In this document: positions 27,861 through 36,394 of the stretch, piece after piece
How positions within the stretch are numbered: the stretch's first letter is position 1
Layout: every line of letters starts with the position of its first letter
Source of the DNA: UBA5336 sp039815055
GTDB lineage: Bacteria > Pseudomonadota > Alphaproteobacteria > Caulobacterales > Hyphomonadaceae
DNA length: 64,000 nt
Direction: 5' to 3'
Assembly: GCA_039815055.1 (NCBI GenBank)
Contig: JBCCAA010000008.1
Span: 3,292 to 67,291, forward strand
The notes under the pieces: generated by a model
What the model was told of the DNA's origin: nothing
The model's database searches: none
The model's input: the letters and a program-made list of their open reading frames with translations, nothing else
Program-made: the position numbers and the translations under genes

Positions 27861-30800
27861 ATGAACCAGACCGCGGAAACACCGTCGCGCAAATCCACGC
27901 GGTGGCGCTGGGTACTGCCCGCGCTGGCGGTCTTGGTCCTGCTTGCCGGAGTGCTGGGCTGGCTGAACCGCACCCTGATTGCCGAAGGTGGCGTGTCATA
28001 CTGGTGTGCACAGCGCAGCCTTGAGTGCCAGGTGGACGTGTCCTCGATAACGCTCAACCGCGTCGAGACCGGCGCCCTGTCAGTGGCGACGGAAACGGGC
28101 ACACCGATCCGTGCAAGCGGCGCCGAGATCGATCTCGTCTGGACGGGGTTTCTGCAACCCGCCGCGCGCTCTGTGGTAATCTCCGAACTTGACCTCTTGG
28201 CCGAATTTGACGGCCAGCGCATCAGCTTTTTCGGATTGGAAGACCAGGTCGAGCAGCAAGACTCCGGCACGCCGGCCGACTGGCCCGAGATCGCCTTGCG
28301 CGATGGCGCGATCAACCTCAACACACCCGCTGGCCCGGTTGCCGGCACGTTTGATATTGATCTGACGGATCGCAGCAATGGCGCAATGTCCTTCTCAGCA
28401 ACGCCGGTGACCCTGGCAACGCAGGACGGCGCGCTCGACCTCGCTGAGGCCGATATCGATGTGAAGATGACGGGGGGCAGGCTGTCTGGCAACGCCGACG
28501 TCCTGATCTCGTCCGGCGCATTTGGCGGGTTTGCAACAGACACCTCATCGGCGCGCATTGACGTCTCTGCGCTGGATGGCACGCAAACAGATGTGGTCAG
28601 GTTTCGCATTGCCTCGCGCCGGTTTGCCCTGGGTGACTGGGCGGCAGATGCCGTGGTTTCAAACGGCGCTGTCCAGTTGGCAGCCCCCAAAGACTCAGAC
28701 GCTGCGTCATGGATTGACCGGCTCAGCGCGGTTTCCGCACAGTTCACAGCCGATCTCCTTCGTGCGCCAGGCCAGCGCGCTGAAATGGTCTCACTCGACC
28801 TGGAGATCGAAGAGCAGAACGGCGCCCTGTCCGGCCCCATCGGCCTGACCACTGAAGCGATCACCCGCGATGGTCTGGGCGGCGCTGGTGCAGCGGCGTT
28901 TTCGGGGCAGGTGGAACGCACCCCTACAGGGGCAATTTCACTTGATGGCCGCCTCACCATGAACGGCGCCGCCATCGGCCAGGCTTGGCAGGCCCGGCTT
29001 GCCTCCGCTGTCCAATTGCCAGGCCCTTTAGCACGCCACGGGGAAAGCCTGGCAAACGCCCTGCGCCGGGCGACCAGCCAGTTTGACGTTGGCCTACCCA
29101 TCTCCATTTTCCGCGCCAGTGATGCGGACTGGCGCGTCACCAGCCGCGATCCAGCTCGGCTTTCAGCCGCCAGCGGCCTGTCCATCACACTGCAGCCCTT
29201 TTCCAATGGACCATGGCTCGACTTCGGTCCCGGCGGAACAACAGTTCGCGGCTCTGCGTCGCTGTCCGGTGGTGGCGCGCCAAGCGTGGTATCCACCCTC
29301 AATGAGGTGACCGTTCAACCCTTTGGAACAAACGTGCGACTGGGCGAAACACGCCTTGCGCCTTGGTCAGTATCAGCCACAGACGTCGCGGCGACGGTCA
29401 GCGGTATGACGATCGAACAGGCCGGCGACCAGACCCGTATCCAGCTGCGCGGCGAAGGGCGCGTGGATGGCGCACTGGCCGGTCTGACCGTGGATGATCT
29501 CGCCCTCTTTGGCGCCGTGGAGGCTTTGCGCGGTCCGGAAGGCTGGCGCGCGCAACTTCTGGAAGGTGATTGCCTGTCGTTGAGCATGGACGGCGCACGT
29601 CTGCAGAGCGTGGCCTTTGGCGCGCTGTCTTTGCCGCTGTGCCCTACTGACGGGCGTCTCTTGCGCCAGAGCGAGGCCGGAACGGTGGGCGAAGTTTCGA
29701 TCGGCGATATCGACTTGCCGGTCGCCTCAGACCGGGTCGATGGCATGATCTCGATGGAGGCTGGGCGGTTGAACTGGCAATCGGGCGAGGATCTGGCACT
29801 GGACCTGACAGGTGAGCAACTCGACCTCAGCCTGACGACGGGCTCGCGCACGCTCACGCTGAACTCGGCCACGCCAAGGCTGGACATTCTCCAGCAAACC
29901 GGGGCTCCCATCACCTTTCGCGGGGCCTTGGGCGAAACCGCCTTTGGTGGAACTTTGATGCCGGCAAATGTGGTCGCCGAGCGGCTCGACTTCACCATCC
30001 GTGACACCCAAAGCGGCCTGGGTGGCACCGGCACCATTCGCGATGTGTTGATCTCTGATAGGCGCGGCGACCCGCTCTATCAGCCCCTACTGACAACCGC
30101 ATCAGCCGAGCTCTCTCGCGGAACACTGACACTGGCAGGACCGGTGGACCTGGCCGACAGTCGCCGCACCGTGGCTGATCTGGCTGTCGACGTGGCATTC
30201 CCGCAGATCGACGGCTCGATCAGCGTTGTCACGCGCCCGCTACAGTTCCGACCCGGTGGCCTCCAACTCCATGACCTGTCAGACCGCCTGCGTGGCCTGT
30301 TCACAGATGCCAGAGGCGAAATGGAAGCGCGCGCTGACCTGACCATCACGGGCGGTCGCCTCACGGGCACGGGTCGCACGGATGTGCGCAATTTCGGCTT
30401 CCAGACCATCGGCCTTGGGCGGGTTCAGGGCGTCAATGGCGCGGTGGTCTTTGACGATATGCTTGCGCTCACCTCCCCGCCCGGCCAGACCGTGACCGTG
30501 GGGTCCATAAATCCCGGCATTGAGCTGGAGGATGGGCTCGTCCGGTTTCAGCTGCTCAACGGGACAACCGCACGGCTGGAACTGGCCGAATGGCCGTTCG
30601 CGGGCGGGGCGCTGCTGGTTGAACCTGCGCTATGGTCGTTGGCGGCCAGAGACCGCACCCTGACCCTGCGCGCCGAGGCAATTTCGCTGGCTGGCCTGAG
30701 CGAGCGGCTGAACCTGCCGGGCTTTGACGCCGATGGCACGGTATCCGGTCGTTTCCCGATCCGTTTTGAAGACGGAAACACGTTTATCGACAATGCAAGA

Positions 30801-31142
30801 CTTCTGGCAGATGAGCGCGGCGGCACCTTGCGCTATACCGGCGGCGTCGGTGAGCAGGCCGGGGCAGGCGATGAGCGCGTCTCGATGGCGTTTCAGGCGC
30901 TGCGCGACTTCCGTTTCTCCGTGCTCGAGATTGGCGCGGATGGAAACCTGAACGACGAGATCGTACTCACCGCCGCACTGATCGGCTTTAATCCTGAGGT
31001 TCTCGATGGAACCGAATTCAACTTCAACATCAGCATTTCGTCGAAACTGCGCCAGTTGCTCGCCTCCACAAACCGTCTGACGGGCACCGATTGGCTGTCA
31101 CAAATCCAGGCCGAAGCAGAGACAGCCGCAGAAGCGCCCTGA
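27861..31142 (+). CDS. ydbH: YdbH-like AsmA-superfamily intermembrane lipid transfer protein
   Basis: 1,093 residues. One N-terminal TM helix (RWRWVLPALAVLVLLAGVLG) is followed by a very long region of beta-strand-rich repeats and by the conserved C-terminal YdbH part (FIDNARLLADERGGTLRYTG, IVLTAALIGFNPEVLDGTEF, SISSKLRQLL). In E. coli YdbH, with TamB and YhdP, bridges the periplasm and moves phospholipids to the outer membrane. The identification is supported by the next two genes, ynbE and ydbL, in the same order as in enterobacteria. Membrane-anchored, with the bulk periplasmic. Confidence 0.92.
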   Translation: MNQTAETPSRKSTRWRWVLPALAVLVLLAGVLGWLNRTLIAEGGVSYWCAQRSLECQVDVSSITLNRVETGALSVATETGTPIRASGAEIDLVWTGFLQPAARSVVISELDLLAEFDGQRISFFGLEDQVEQQDSGTPADWPEIALRDGAINLNTPAGPVAGTFDIDLTDRSNGAMSFSATPVTLATQDGALDLAEADIDVKMTGGRLSGNADVLISSGAFGGFATDTSSARIDVSALDGTQTDVVRFRIASRRFALGDWAADAVVSNGAVQLAAPKDSDAASWIDRLSAVSAQFTADLLRAPGQRAEMVSLDLEIEEQNGALSGPIGLTTEAITRDGLGGAGAAAFSGQVERTPTGAISLDGRLTMNGAAIGQAWQARLASAVQLPGPLARHGESLANALRRATSQFDVGLPISIFRASDADWRVTSRDPARLSAASGLSITLQPFSNGPWLDFGPGGTTVRGSASLSGGGAPSVVSTLNEVTVQPFGTNVRLGETRLAPWSVSATDVAATVSGMTIEQAGDQTRIQLRGEGRVDGALAGLTVDDLALFGAVEALRGPEGWRAQLLEGDCLSLSMDGARLQSVAFGALSLPLCPTDGRLLRQSEAGTVGEVSIGDIDLPVASDRVDGMISMEAGRLNWQSGEDLALDLTGEQLDLSLTTGSRTLTLNSATPRLDILQQTGAPITFRGALGETAFGGTLMPANVVAERLDFTIRDTQSGLGGTGTIRDVLISDRRGDPLYQPLLTTASAELSRGTLTLAGPVDLADSRRTVADLAVDVAFPQIDGSISVVTRPLQFRPGGLQLHDLSDRLRGLFTDARGEMEARADLTITGGRLTGTGRTDVRNFGFQTIGLGRVQGVNGAVVFDDMLALTSPPGQTVTVGSINPGIELEDGLVRFQLLNGTTARLELAEWPFAGGALLVEPALWSLAARDRTLTLRAEAISLAGLSERLNLPGFDADGTVSGRFPIRFEDGNTFIDNARLLADERGGTLRYTGGVGEQAGAGDERVSMAFQALRDFRFSVLEIGADGNLNDEIVLTAALIGFNPEVLDGTEFNFNISISSKLRQLLASTNRLTGTDWLSQIQAEAETAAEAP

Positions 31143-31208
31143 TCTATTCAATTGACGTTCAGCCCCCGCGCCCCAATCTGTTGACCAACATCTCGAAAGG
31201 AGGCCGCG

Positions 31209-31430
31209 TTGACCTTGAGCGCCCGCCCCACCGACACTTTTGCGCTACGGCGCCTCACCCTGCCGACGCTTGCGCTCGGCGTAATGATGCTGCCCGCCTG
31301 CACCGTTGCCGTGCAAGCGCCAAGCGAGCCAATCAACATCAATCTCAATGTGAAGATTGATCAGGAAGTCCGCATCAAGCTCGACAAGGAAGTGGAAGAC
31401 CTGATCGCCGAAAATCCGGACCTGTTCTGA
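31209..31430 (+). CDS. ynbE: YnbE family lipoprotein
   Basis: 73 residues. The start is a TTG at 31209, spaced about 5 bases after AAGGAGG (31198-31204); no ATG is available before the signal sequence. The lipobox is LPAC with Cys31, after LTLPTLALGVMM. The mature part INLNVKIDQEVRIKLDKEVE matches YnbE. In E. coli YnbE polymerises by beta-strand stacking and links YdbH to the outer membrane. It is followed by ydbL after 25 bases. Confidence 0.93.
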   Translation: MTLSARPTDTFALRRLTLPTLALGVMMLPACTVAVQAPSEPININLNVKIDQEVRIKLDKEVEDLIAENPDLF

Positions 31431-31455
31431 TCCGGAGCCAAGAGGGAGGGACCCC

Positions 31456-31821
31456 ATGCCGTTTGCACGTTTTCTGATTGTCGGCCTTCTGATGGCGCTC
31501 GCTGCCACGGGAATGACCGCGCTGAAGGGCACACCAGCCCACGCACAGGGCGCTGAAATCGACGCGGCCAAAGCCGAAGGCATCGTGGGTGAACAGATCG
31601 ATGGGTATCTCGGCATTCGCGGCGCCGTGGATGCTTCGCTGCGCCGCAAAGTAAACGAAATCAACGCCAAACGCCGCGCAGTGTATGAAGAACTGGCCGG
31701 TGACTCCGGCACAACGGTCGCGCAGGTCGCGCGGATCACCGGCGAAAAGCAGATCGAACGCGCCGCCCCCGGCGAGTTTTACGTGGATGACGCCGGCTCC
31801 TGGGTGCGCAAGGTCTCATGA
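31456..31821 (+). CDS. ydbL: YdbL family protein (DUF1318)
   Basis: 121 residues with a signal peptide (MPFARFLIVGLLMALAATGM, cleavage after the AHA near residue 30) and a short DUF1318 domain (EGIVGEQIDGYLGIRG, VNEINAKRRAVYEELA). In E. coli YdbL is a chaperone that limits over-assembly of YnbE. GAGGGA precedes the ATG. It overlaps the next small gene by ATGA (31818-31821), so the operon here carries a fourth member. Confidence 0.92.
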   Translation: MPFARFLIVGLLMALAATGMTALKGTPAHAQGAEIDAAKAEGIVGEQIDGYLGIRGAVDASLRRKVNEINAKRRAVYEELAGDSGTTVAQVARITGEKQIERAAPGEFYVDDAGSWVRKVS

Positions 31822-32054
31822 AGCCCGCGATTGCCCTGGCCCTCGGCGCGGCGTTGCTGCTCATTGTTGCGGTGGTCGGAAGCGTCATGGCCAGCGGGAT
31901 CGCAGATATCGGACTTCCGCCTGGCCTATGGCTCGCCTACGGCATCGGCGCAGTGCTTAGCATCATTGTCGGGGGCGGCCTGTTTGCGCTTACGTTCTAC
32001 AGCGCCCGCAACGGCTATGACGACATCGACCGGCCGGAAGACAGCGCGAGTTAG
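31818..32054 (+). CDS. Small two-TM membrane protein linked to ydbL
   Basis: 78 residues with two hydrophobic helices (IALALGAALLLIVAVVGSVM and LAYGIGAVLSIIVGGGLFAL) and an acidic C-terminal tail (GYDDIDRPEDSAS). Its start overlaps the ydbL stop by ATGA, the signature of coupled translation, so it is part of the ydbH-ynbE-ydbL unit here. I do not recognise the family. A role in the same lipid-transport process is an inference from position only. Confidence 0.78.
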   Translation: MKPAIALALGAALLLIVAVVGSVMASGIADIGLPPGLWLAYGIGAVLSIIVGGGLFALTFYSARNGYDDIDRPEDSAS

Positions 32055-32278
32055 AGCGGGCAGGTGATCTGACCCCAGCTTTAGGCCGCCAAGCAGGCTT
32101 AAGCGAGCAGCTTAAACCGCCCTAAATAAGCCGCTCAGAATGCCTGCTCCTGGTCAGGAGCAGACGTGAGAGACATTGGCTCGGGCGGCGGAAACCGGCC
32201 CATTGCTACCACTCGCACTTTCTTTGGACCCGGCTAGATGGGGAGGTACTTGCGCCTAAAGCGGTACAAGTACAAACG
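32055..32278. other. Intergenic region with a 9-pair hairpin
   Basis: 224 bases between the ydb operon and the PiuC gene, which converge. CTGCTCCTG at 32144-32152 and CAGGAGCAG at 32155-32163 form a perfect hairpin with a 2-base loop, without a T run. It may end one of the convergent transcripts with Rho or be a cruciform-type site. No gene seen. Confidence 0.5.
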
Positions 32279-32950
32279 TCAATTGAACCGCCTTTGGGCA
32301 TTGGAGATGAGCTTGTCGATCGTCAGGCAGACCGGCGAACGGGCGTCGAATTCACCTGCCAGTTCAGCTTTGAGATTGATCAAATCGAACAGGAACTCGC
32401 GGTCATCCTGTCGTTTGATGCGGCTTTCGATCCAACCCACGCAGACAATTCGGCTTCCTGAAGTGACGTCGGACACCTTGTGGACGCTTGTTGAAGGGTA
32501 GAGCACCACATCTCCGGCTCGGGTTTTCATTTTGTGGGTTTGCCCGGCGTGTTCGATCACCAATTCACCGCCGCCGTAGTCGCCGGGGTCCGACAGAAAC
32601 AGCGTGAATGACATATCCGTGCGGATCGTTCGGTTGCCGTTACCGATGAAGGCGTTGTCGATGTGGTAGCCATAGCCTCCTCCAGCTTCGGTCTTGCTGA
32701 CGATCATCTTGGAAAAGCGCACCGGTTGGGCAGCTGCTTTCAAAACCGGGTGGGTTTGAAGCGCATTCGACAGTCGATGTTCGATCTTTTGCCCCAGTTC
32801 GCTGGTCAGATCGGCTTGGACATTCTGCTTCACTTTGCGGGCCGCCAAACCGGCCGTCTCTCGGCCATCGCGCCAGGTCACACCGTCCAGCAGGCCCCGG
32901 ATCAGTGCGAGGTCTTCGGATGGCAAAACTCCAGAGATGGAAAGCAGCAT
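32279..32950 (-). CDS. Fe(II)/2-oxoglutarate-dependent PKHD-type hydroxylase (PiuC/YbiX-like)
   Basis: 223 residues. The iron ligands are visible: His and Asp in YHIDNAFIG and the distal His in STSVHKVSDV; the 2-oxoglutarate-binding Arg is probably in SGSRIVCVGW. The sequence FTLFLSDPGDYGGGELVIEH is characteristic of the PiuC/YbiX family. These are iron-responsive dioxygenases found next to TonB siderophore receptors. The gene is divergent from the acidic lipoprotein gene, and a Fur-like box lies between them. Substrate unknown. Confidence 0.93.
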   Translation of the reverse strand: MLLSISGVLPSEDLALIRGLLDGVTWRDGRETAGLAARKVKQNVQADLTSELGQKIEHRLSNALQTHPVLKAAAQPVRFSKMIVSKTEAGGGYGYHIDNAFIGNGNRTIRTDMSFTLFLSDPGDYGGGELVIEHAGQTHKMKTRAGDVVLYPSTSVHKVSDVTSGSRIVCVGWIESRIKRQDDREFLFDLINLKAELAGEFDARSPVCLTIDKLISNAQRRFN

Positions 32951-32962
32951 GACTCCTCACTT

Positions 32963-32981
32963 GCGAATGATTTTCATTTCT
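32963..32981. promoter_or_regulatory. Candidate Fur box between piuC-like and lipoprotein genes
   Basis: The 19 bases GCGAATGATTTTCATTTCT match the classical 19-base Fur consensus at 12 positions, including the AATGAT and TCATT halves. It sits 13 bases upstream of the PiuC start and could serve both divergent promoters. Confidence 0.6.
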
Positions 32982-33023
32982 TGCATCTAACTACATTCAG
33001 AGGCTTTCCAAAAGGCGGGACAG

Positions 33024-33809
33024 ATGACGACGACACAAAAACACTGGAGCCGGCTCGGGCTGGGTCTGGCGATGGCCACGACACTTGCAGCGTGTGGGGC
33101 TCCGGCATCCGACGAACCGGCCGTTGAGGCAGCACAAGACGCGCCACCACCCGTCATCCCCATCACCGTTGGAGAAGGCGAAGGTGAGGGTGAAGGCGGA
33201 GAAATGGGACACGGGATGGACACGCTGCCGGTGGAAAAGCGCGTCGCGTTCATGTCCGGCCACGTGGAGGCGGGCCTTGCGCTATTCCGGGCGGGCGCAC
33301 CCGATCAGGCGGCCAAACATCTGCTGCACCCGGTGTCGGAAACCCATGAAGCCGAACGCGCCGGTATCGACGCGCTTGGGTTTGAACAGGATATTTTCAT
33401 CCAAGTCTCTGAAGCGTTAGAGGAGGGCAGACCCGCTGAAGACATCGCGCCTCAACTGGCCGCCGCTGAAGCCAATATGGCGCTCATGCAAGCAAATGCC
33501 GGCGGCGATCCCGTCGACATCATCAGCTATCTAATGGACACCGTCTTTGAAGAATACCGGATCGGTGTGACGGATGGTGTGATCACCGATCCCGGTGAGT
33601 ATCAGGACGCTTTTGGTTTCACCGTCGTGGCGCTCGATATCGCGGGTCGCATGGAAGGCCAGGACACAGCCAATTTAATCAGAGAACTGGAAACCCTTCT
33701 CGCCATGTGGCCGGAGGGCGGTCCGCTGGCAGACTCCACACCCACGCCTGTGACTGAACTGGTGGCGCAAACCTCGCGCGTTCACATCGCCCTGGGCCAG
33801 CTTGACTGA
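33024..33809 (+). CDS. Acidic helical lipoprotein in the iron cluster
   Basis: 261 residues with a lipoprotein signal (RLGLGLAMATTLAACGAP, lipobox LAAC). The mature N-terminus has an acidic glycine tract, GEGEGEGEGGEMGHGMD, with residues able to bind metal, followed by a helical domain (KRVAFMSGHVEAGLALFRAG, EAERAGIDALGFEQDIFIQV). I do not recognise a family; it shares helical character with periplasmic iron-associated lipoproteins such as imelysin but lacks their signature that I can see. AAAGGCGGGA precedes the ATG. A Fur-like box upstream suggests iron regulation. Confidence 0.78.
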   Translation: MTTTQKHWSRLGLGLAMATTLAACGAPASDEPAVEAAQDAPPPVIPITVGEGEGEGEGGEMGHGMDTLPVEKRVAFMSGHVEAGLALFRAGAPDQAAKHLLHPVSETHEAERAGIDALGFEQDIFIQVSEALEEGRPAEDIAPQLAAAEANMALMQANAGGDPVDIISYLMDTVFEEYRIGVTDGVITDPGEYQDAFGFTVVALDIAGRMEGQDTANLIRELETLLAMWPEGGPLADSTPTPVTELVAQTSRVHIALGQLD

Positions 33810-33814
33810 GATAC

Positions 33815-33872
33815 AAAAAGCGCCCGCAGCATCAACGGTTTGGGAGGAAACGAAGGTCGTCTATGCTGCGGG
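33815..33872 (-). terminator. Terminator of the TonB receptor operon
   Basis: CCCGCAGCAT (33823-33832) and ATGCTGCGGG (33863-33872) form a perfect 10-pair stem with a 30-base loop. On the minus strand it is followed by a TTTTT run (33819-33815), so it ends the minus-strand receptor operon. Confidence 0.7.
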
Positions 33873-33893
33873 AGGTTGGCAAGGGGAGAAGGG

Positions 33894-34085
33894 CTAGGCC
33901 ACTTGTCGAGTTTCTTCTAACCGGGCCACTTCGCTGGTGAGCCAGGCATAGTGTGTTTCCAGTCGCCGCGCCGCCGCGAGATCGAGCTCGGGCCGACAAG
34001 CGAGTTCTTCGCGCCACGCCTCAATCACGCGGACTTGCGTTTTCAGCCAACAGACCATGGCAATGTCATCAAGTGGTAGGCACAT
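33894..34085 (-). CDS. Small 63-residue protein following the TonB receptor
   Basis: 63 residues (MCLPLDDIAMVCWLKTQVRV... ending ARLEETRQVA), two predicted amphipathic helices with no signal peptide or TM. AGGAG lies 8 bases before the ATG, and the gene starts 11 bases after the stop of the TonB receptor, which supports it as a real gene of the same operon. I do not recognise the family. A cytoplasmic accessory to iron or heme uptake is a guess from position. Confidence 0.68.
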   Translation of the reverse strand: MCLPLDDIAMVCWLKTQVRVIEAWREELACRPELDLAAARRLETHYAWLTSEVARLEETRQVA

Positions 34086-34096
34086 CGGTCAGTCTC

Positions 34097-36259
34097 CTAG
34101 TTTCCAAATTGATAGGACGCGGCGATCTTGATGTTCTGCCCCGGCTCTGAGACGCCCTGGAAGACGCGGTCGTAATCATGATCGAGGAGGTTATCGATCC
34201 CGACGTCAAAGCGCAGGCCGTCTGCGAAGCTTGGCTCCCATGACGCATAGACATCAAGCACCACATAGCCGGCGCGTTCTTCCACCACGGTGAACCCGCC
34301 CATGCCGTCAGATCCGCGTCGTTCAAAATCATCGGCCATTTGGACTCGTGTACCGAAGGTGGCCTGCCAGGAGGGGACCCTGAAGCCCGTATTCAGGGCT
34401 AGCCGATCGGGCGTGAGGGAGCCGAGATCTGATCCATCTGACAGGTCGGTGCCTTTGATGCTGGAATAGCTTGCGGTTGCAAACCAACGGTCTGCTTCAT
34501 AGCGAAGTTCGCCCTCCCAGCCTTCCAGCTCCGCTTGGGCAACATTGGATGATTCCGACGTACCGGCCGTGCATGGGAAGAAAGTCGGCTGCGCGAAGCA
34601 TGTAGGGTCGAAAGCAAAATCAACCGACAGATTGATAAGGTTGTCGGCTTCCGTTTCGAAATAGCTGAGCTTCGCCTGCAGGCGATCATCGCTGGTGAAG
34701 ATATCTGCGAAATCGACACCCGCGCCGAATTCGAGGGTTTCGGTTTCTTCTGGAACCAGGTCCGGGTTCGGAATGAAGTTGTTATTCACGAACACAAACT
34801 GGAACATGGCCGGGTCGAACAGCACGGGGTGGGGCACAGGGAAGTGGACGCCATCCAGGTAAAGCTCGTTGATTGACGGTGCGCGGAAACCTTCGGAATA
34901 CGAGCCAAAGACCCGCAGCCAAGGTGTACCCGCTGGCTCAAAGCTCGCGGCGAAACGCGGCGAAACCGCATCGTCGGAATTGTCTTGATCTGGGGCAATC
35001 GACGACGAGCTTTCGAACTCATCAAACCGAACACCCGGGATGATCAGGAACTCGCCCGCCGGAGTCTCGACGACAGCTTCAATCTGGGCAAACAGTCCTG
35101 TGAACTCGCTCTCGCCGTCAGGAACGCCGCCGCGAGTGCCATCCGCTGTCTGATCGTCAACGCCGGTTTGCTCGTCCTTGTACCAGTCACCGCCGACCGT
35201 CAGTGTTGTATCGACATTGCCCAGCATAAAGCGCGACGCGTTCCGAGCGCTGAAACCCGTGGTCTCGATCTCGCGCACCGTGGTGCGAGGGATGGTGGCG
35301 TCAAACTCATCGACTTCGCTCGTCGTTTGATAGGCGGTAGCCGTCAGGTTGACCCAGTCATTGGTGTCCGGATTGAAGGTGGCACCCAGTCGGAAGGTGT
35401 CCGTCGTGATGTCCTTCTCGACCGTGCGATCGAGGATGGAGTCGCCCGTGCCGAGCGTGCCCTGGCCGTTGTTGGGCTCAATCGCGGTGTTGCCGAAGCG
35501 CTGCCAGGAGCCTTCCAGCGTAAAGGCGTCTGTGAAGGCGTAGCTACCTTTCAGGAGCGCCGTTTCGATCTCATCGTCGGAGGGGAGGTCTGCGCCGGAC
35601 CCAAGCGTGATATCGCTAGACTGGCGGATACCGAAGCTGGCCAGACCGTCAAACCCGCCCTGTTGGGTGTAACCCGTGACCGAGGCCAGTACTTCTTCGT
35701 TCACGCTGTGATAGCCAAGGCGGACGCGCCCGCCCATGGTTTCATCATCAGCGAGAAGGTCTCCCGCATCGACACTTTCAAGGGCAAGGACCCCGCCCAC
35801 GGCGCCGGATCCATAAAGGGCAGAGGCGGGACCGCGGACGACTTCGACGCTGCCGACAAGTTCCGGATCAACAAAGAACCGTCCGTCATGAGCAGACGTG
35901 AAGCTTTGGCGCGCGCCATCCAGAAGGATCAGCACATTCTGACCGGAGAGGCCGCGCAGGGCCGGTTGTTCACCGGTTCGGCGGGGACCGCCCGAGAAAT
36001 CCAGTCCCGGCACATCACGCAGGGCATCAGCGATGGTCGAGGGCGCCAGCAGGTCGAGTTCATCGCGGCTAACCACCGTCACTTGGCCCGGATAGTCGAA
36101 CACCGGGATCGGGTTCGACGTGCCGTAGACCGTGACTTTGTCTTCGCGGAGTTCCTCCTCAGACGTGTCTTGCGCCGTGGCTGCACCAACGGCGAGCGCC
36201 GTTGCTGATACCATCAAAGCCGTTCTCAATGGAATGAGGCAGAATTTCGCTCCTGACAT
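34097..36259 (-). CDS. TonB-dependent receptor, heme/hemoglobin type
   Basis: 720 residues. A signal peptide (ALMVSATALAVGAATAQ) precedes a TonB box-like segment (DKVTVYGT) and a plug domain (TIADALRDVPGLDFSGGP, RGLSGQNVLILLDGARQ, VEVVRGPASALYGSGAVGGV). The barrel carries FRAPSINELYLDGVHF and NFIPNPDLVPEETETLEFG, the FRAP and NP(D/N)L blocks known from heme and hemoglobin receptors, and it ends with an aromatic-rich SYQFGN. It would bring heme or a ferric complex across the outer membrane with TonB energy. A near-perfect Fur box lies 23 bases upstream. The exact ligand cannot be read from sequence. Confidence 0.92.
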   Translation of the reverse strand: MSGAKFCLIPLRTALMVSATALAVGAATAQDTSEEELREDKVTVYGTSNPIPVFDYPGQVTVVSRDELDLLAPSTIADALRDVPGLDFSGGPRRTGEQPALRGLSGQNVLILLDGARQSFTSAHDGRFFVDPELVGSVEVVRGPASALYGSGAVGGVLALESVDAGDLLADDETMGGRVRLGYHSVNEEVLASVTGYTQQGGFDGLASFGIRQSSDITLGSGADLPSDDEIETALLKGSYAFTDAFTLEGSWQRFGNTAIEPNNGQGTLGTGDSILDRTVEKDITTDTFRLGATFNPDTNDWVNLTATAYQTTSEVDEFDATIPRTTVREIETTGFSARNASRFMLGNVDTTLTVGGDWYKDEQTGVDDQTADGTRGGVPDGESEFTGLFAQIEAVVETPAGEFLIIPGVRFDEFESSSSIAPDQDNSDDAVSPRFAASFEPAGTPWLRVFGSYSEGFRAPSINELYLDGVHFPVPHPVLFDPAMFQFVFVNNNFIPNPDLVPEETETLEFGAGVDFADIFTSDDRLQAKLSYFETEADNLINLSVDFAFDPTCFAQPTFFPCTAGTSESSNVAQAELEGWEGELRYEADRWFATASYSSIKGTDLSDGSDLGSLTPDRLALNTGFRVPSWQATFGTRVQMADDFERRGSDGMGGFTVVEERAGYVVLDVYASWEPSFADGLRFDVGIDNLLDHDYDRVFQGVSEPGQNIKIAASYQFGN

Positions 36260-36281
36260 AGGTACTTTCTCCAGTAGACAT

Positions 36282-36306
36282 AATAATGAAAATCATTCTC
36301 ATTATT
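36282..36306. promoter_or_regulatory. Overlapping Fur boxes between TonB receptor and DUF6607 genes
   Basis: AATAATGAAAATCATTCTC at 36282-36300 matches the 19-base Fur consensus at 16 positions; a second register at 36288-36306 matches at 14. The site lies between divergent genes and should repress both when iron is sufficient. Confidence 0.85.
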
Positions 36307-36394
36307 GAGAAACAAACTTTAAATGAGATTGCAAGTGAGAATCTTTCGCGGTAATTAAAATTCAAAGCACAGTCTCAGACCAATGAGGGGATCC

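Noticed and set aside
26283..29302. Long open frames opposite the M23 gene (434 codons) and opposite ydbH (497 codons)
   Set aside because: Compositional shadows of high-G+C genes; residue composition is Arg/Ser/Pro-rich without domains, and the opposite strands encode recognisable proteins.
34985..36208. 407-codon frame opposite the TonB receptor
   Set aside because: Shadow of the receptor gene; no family signal, no ribosome site.
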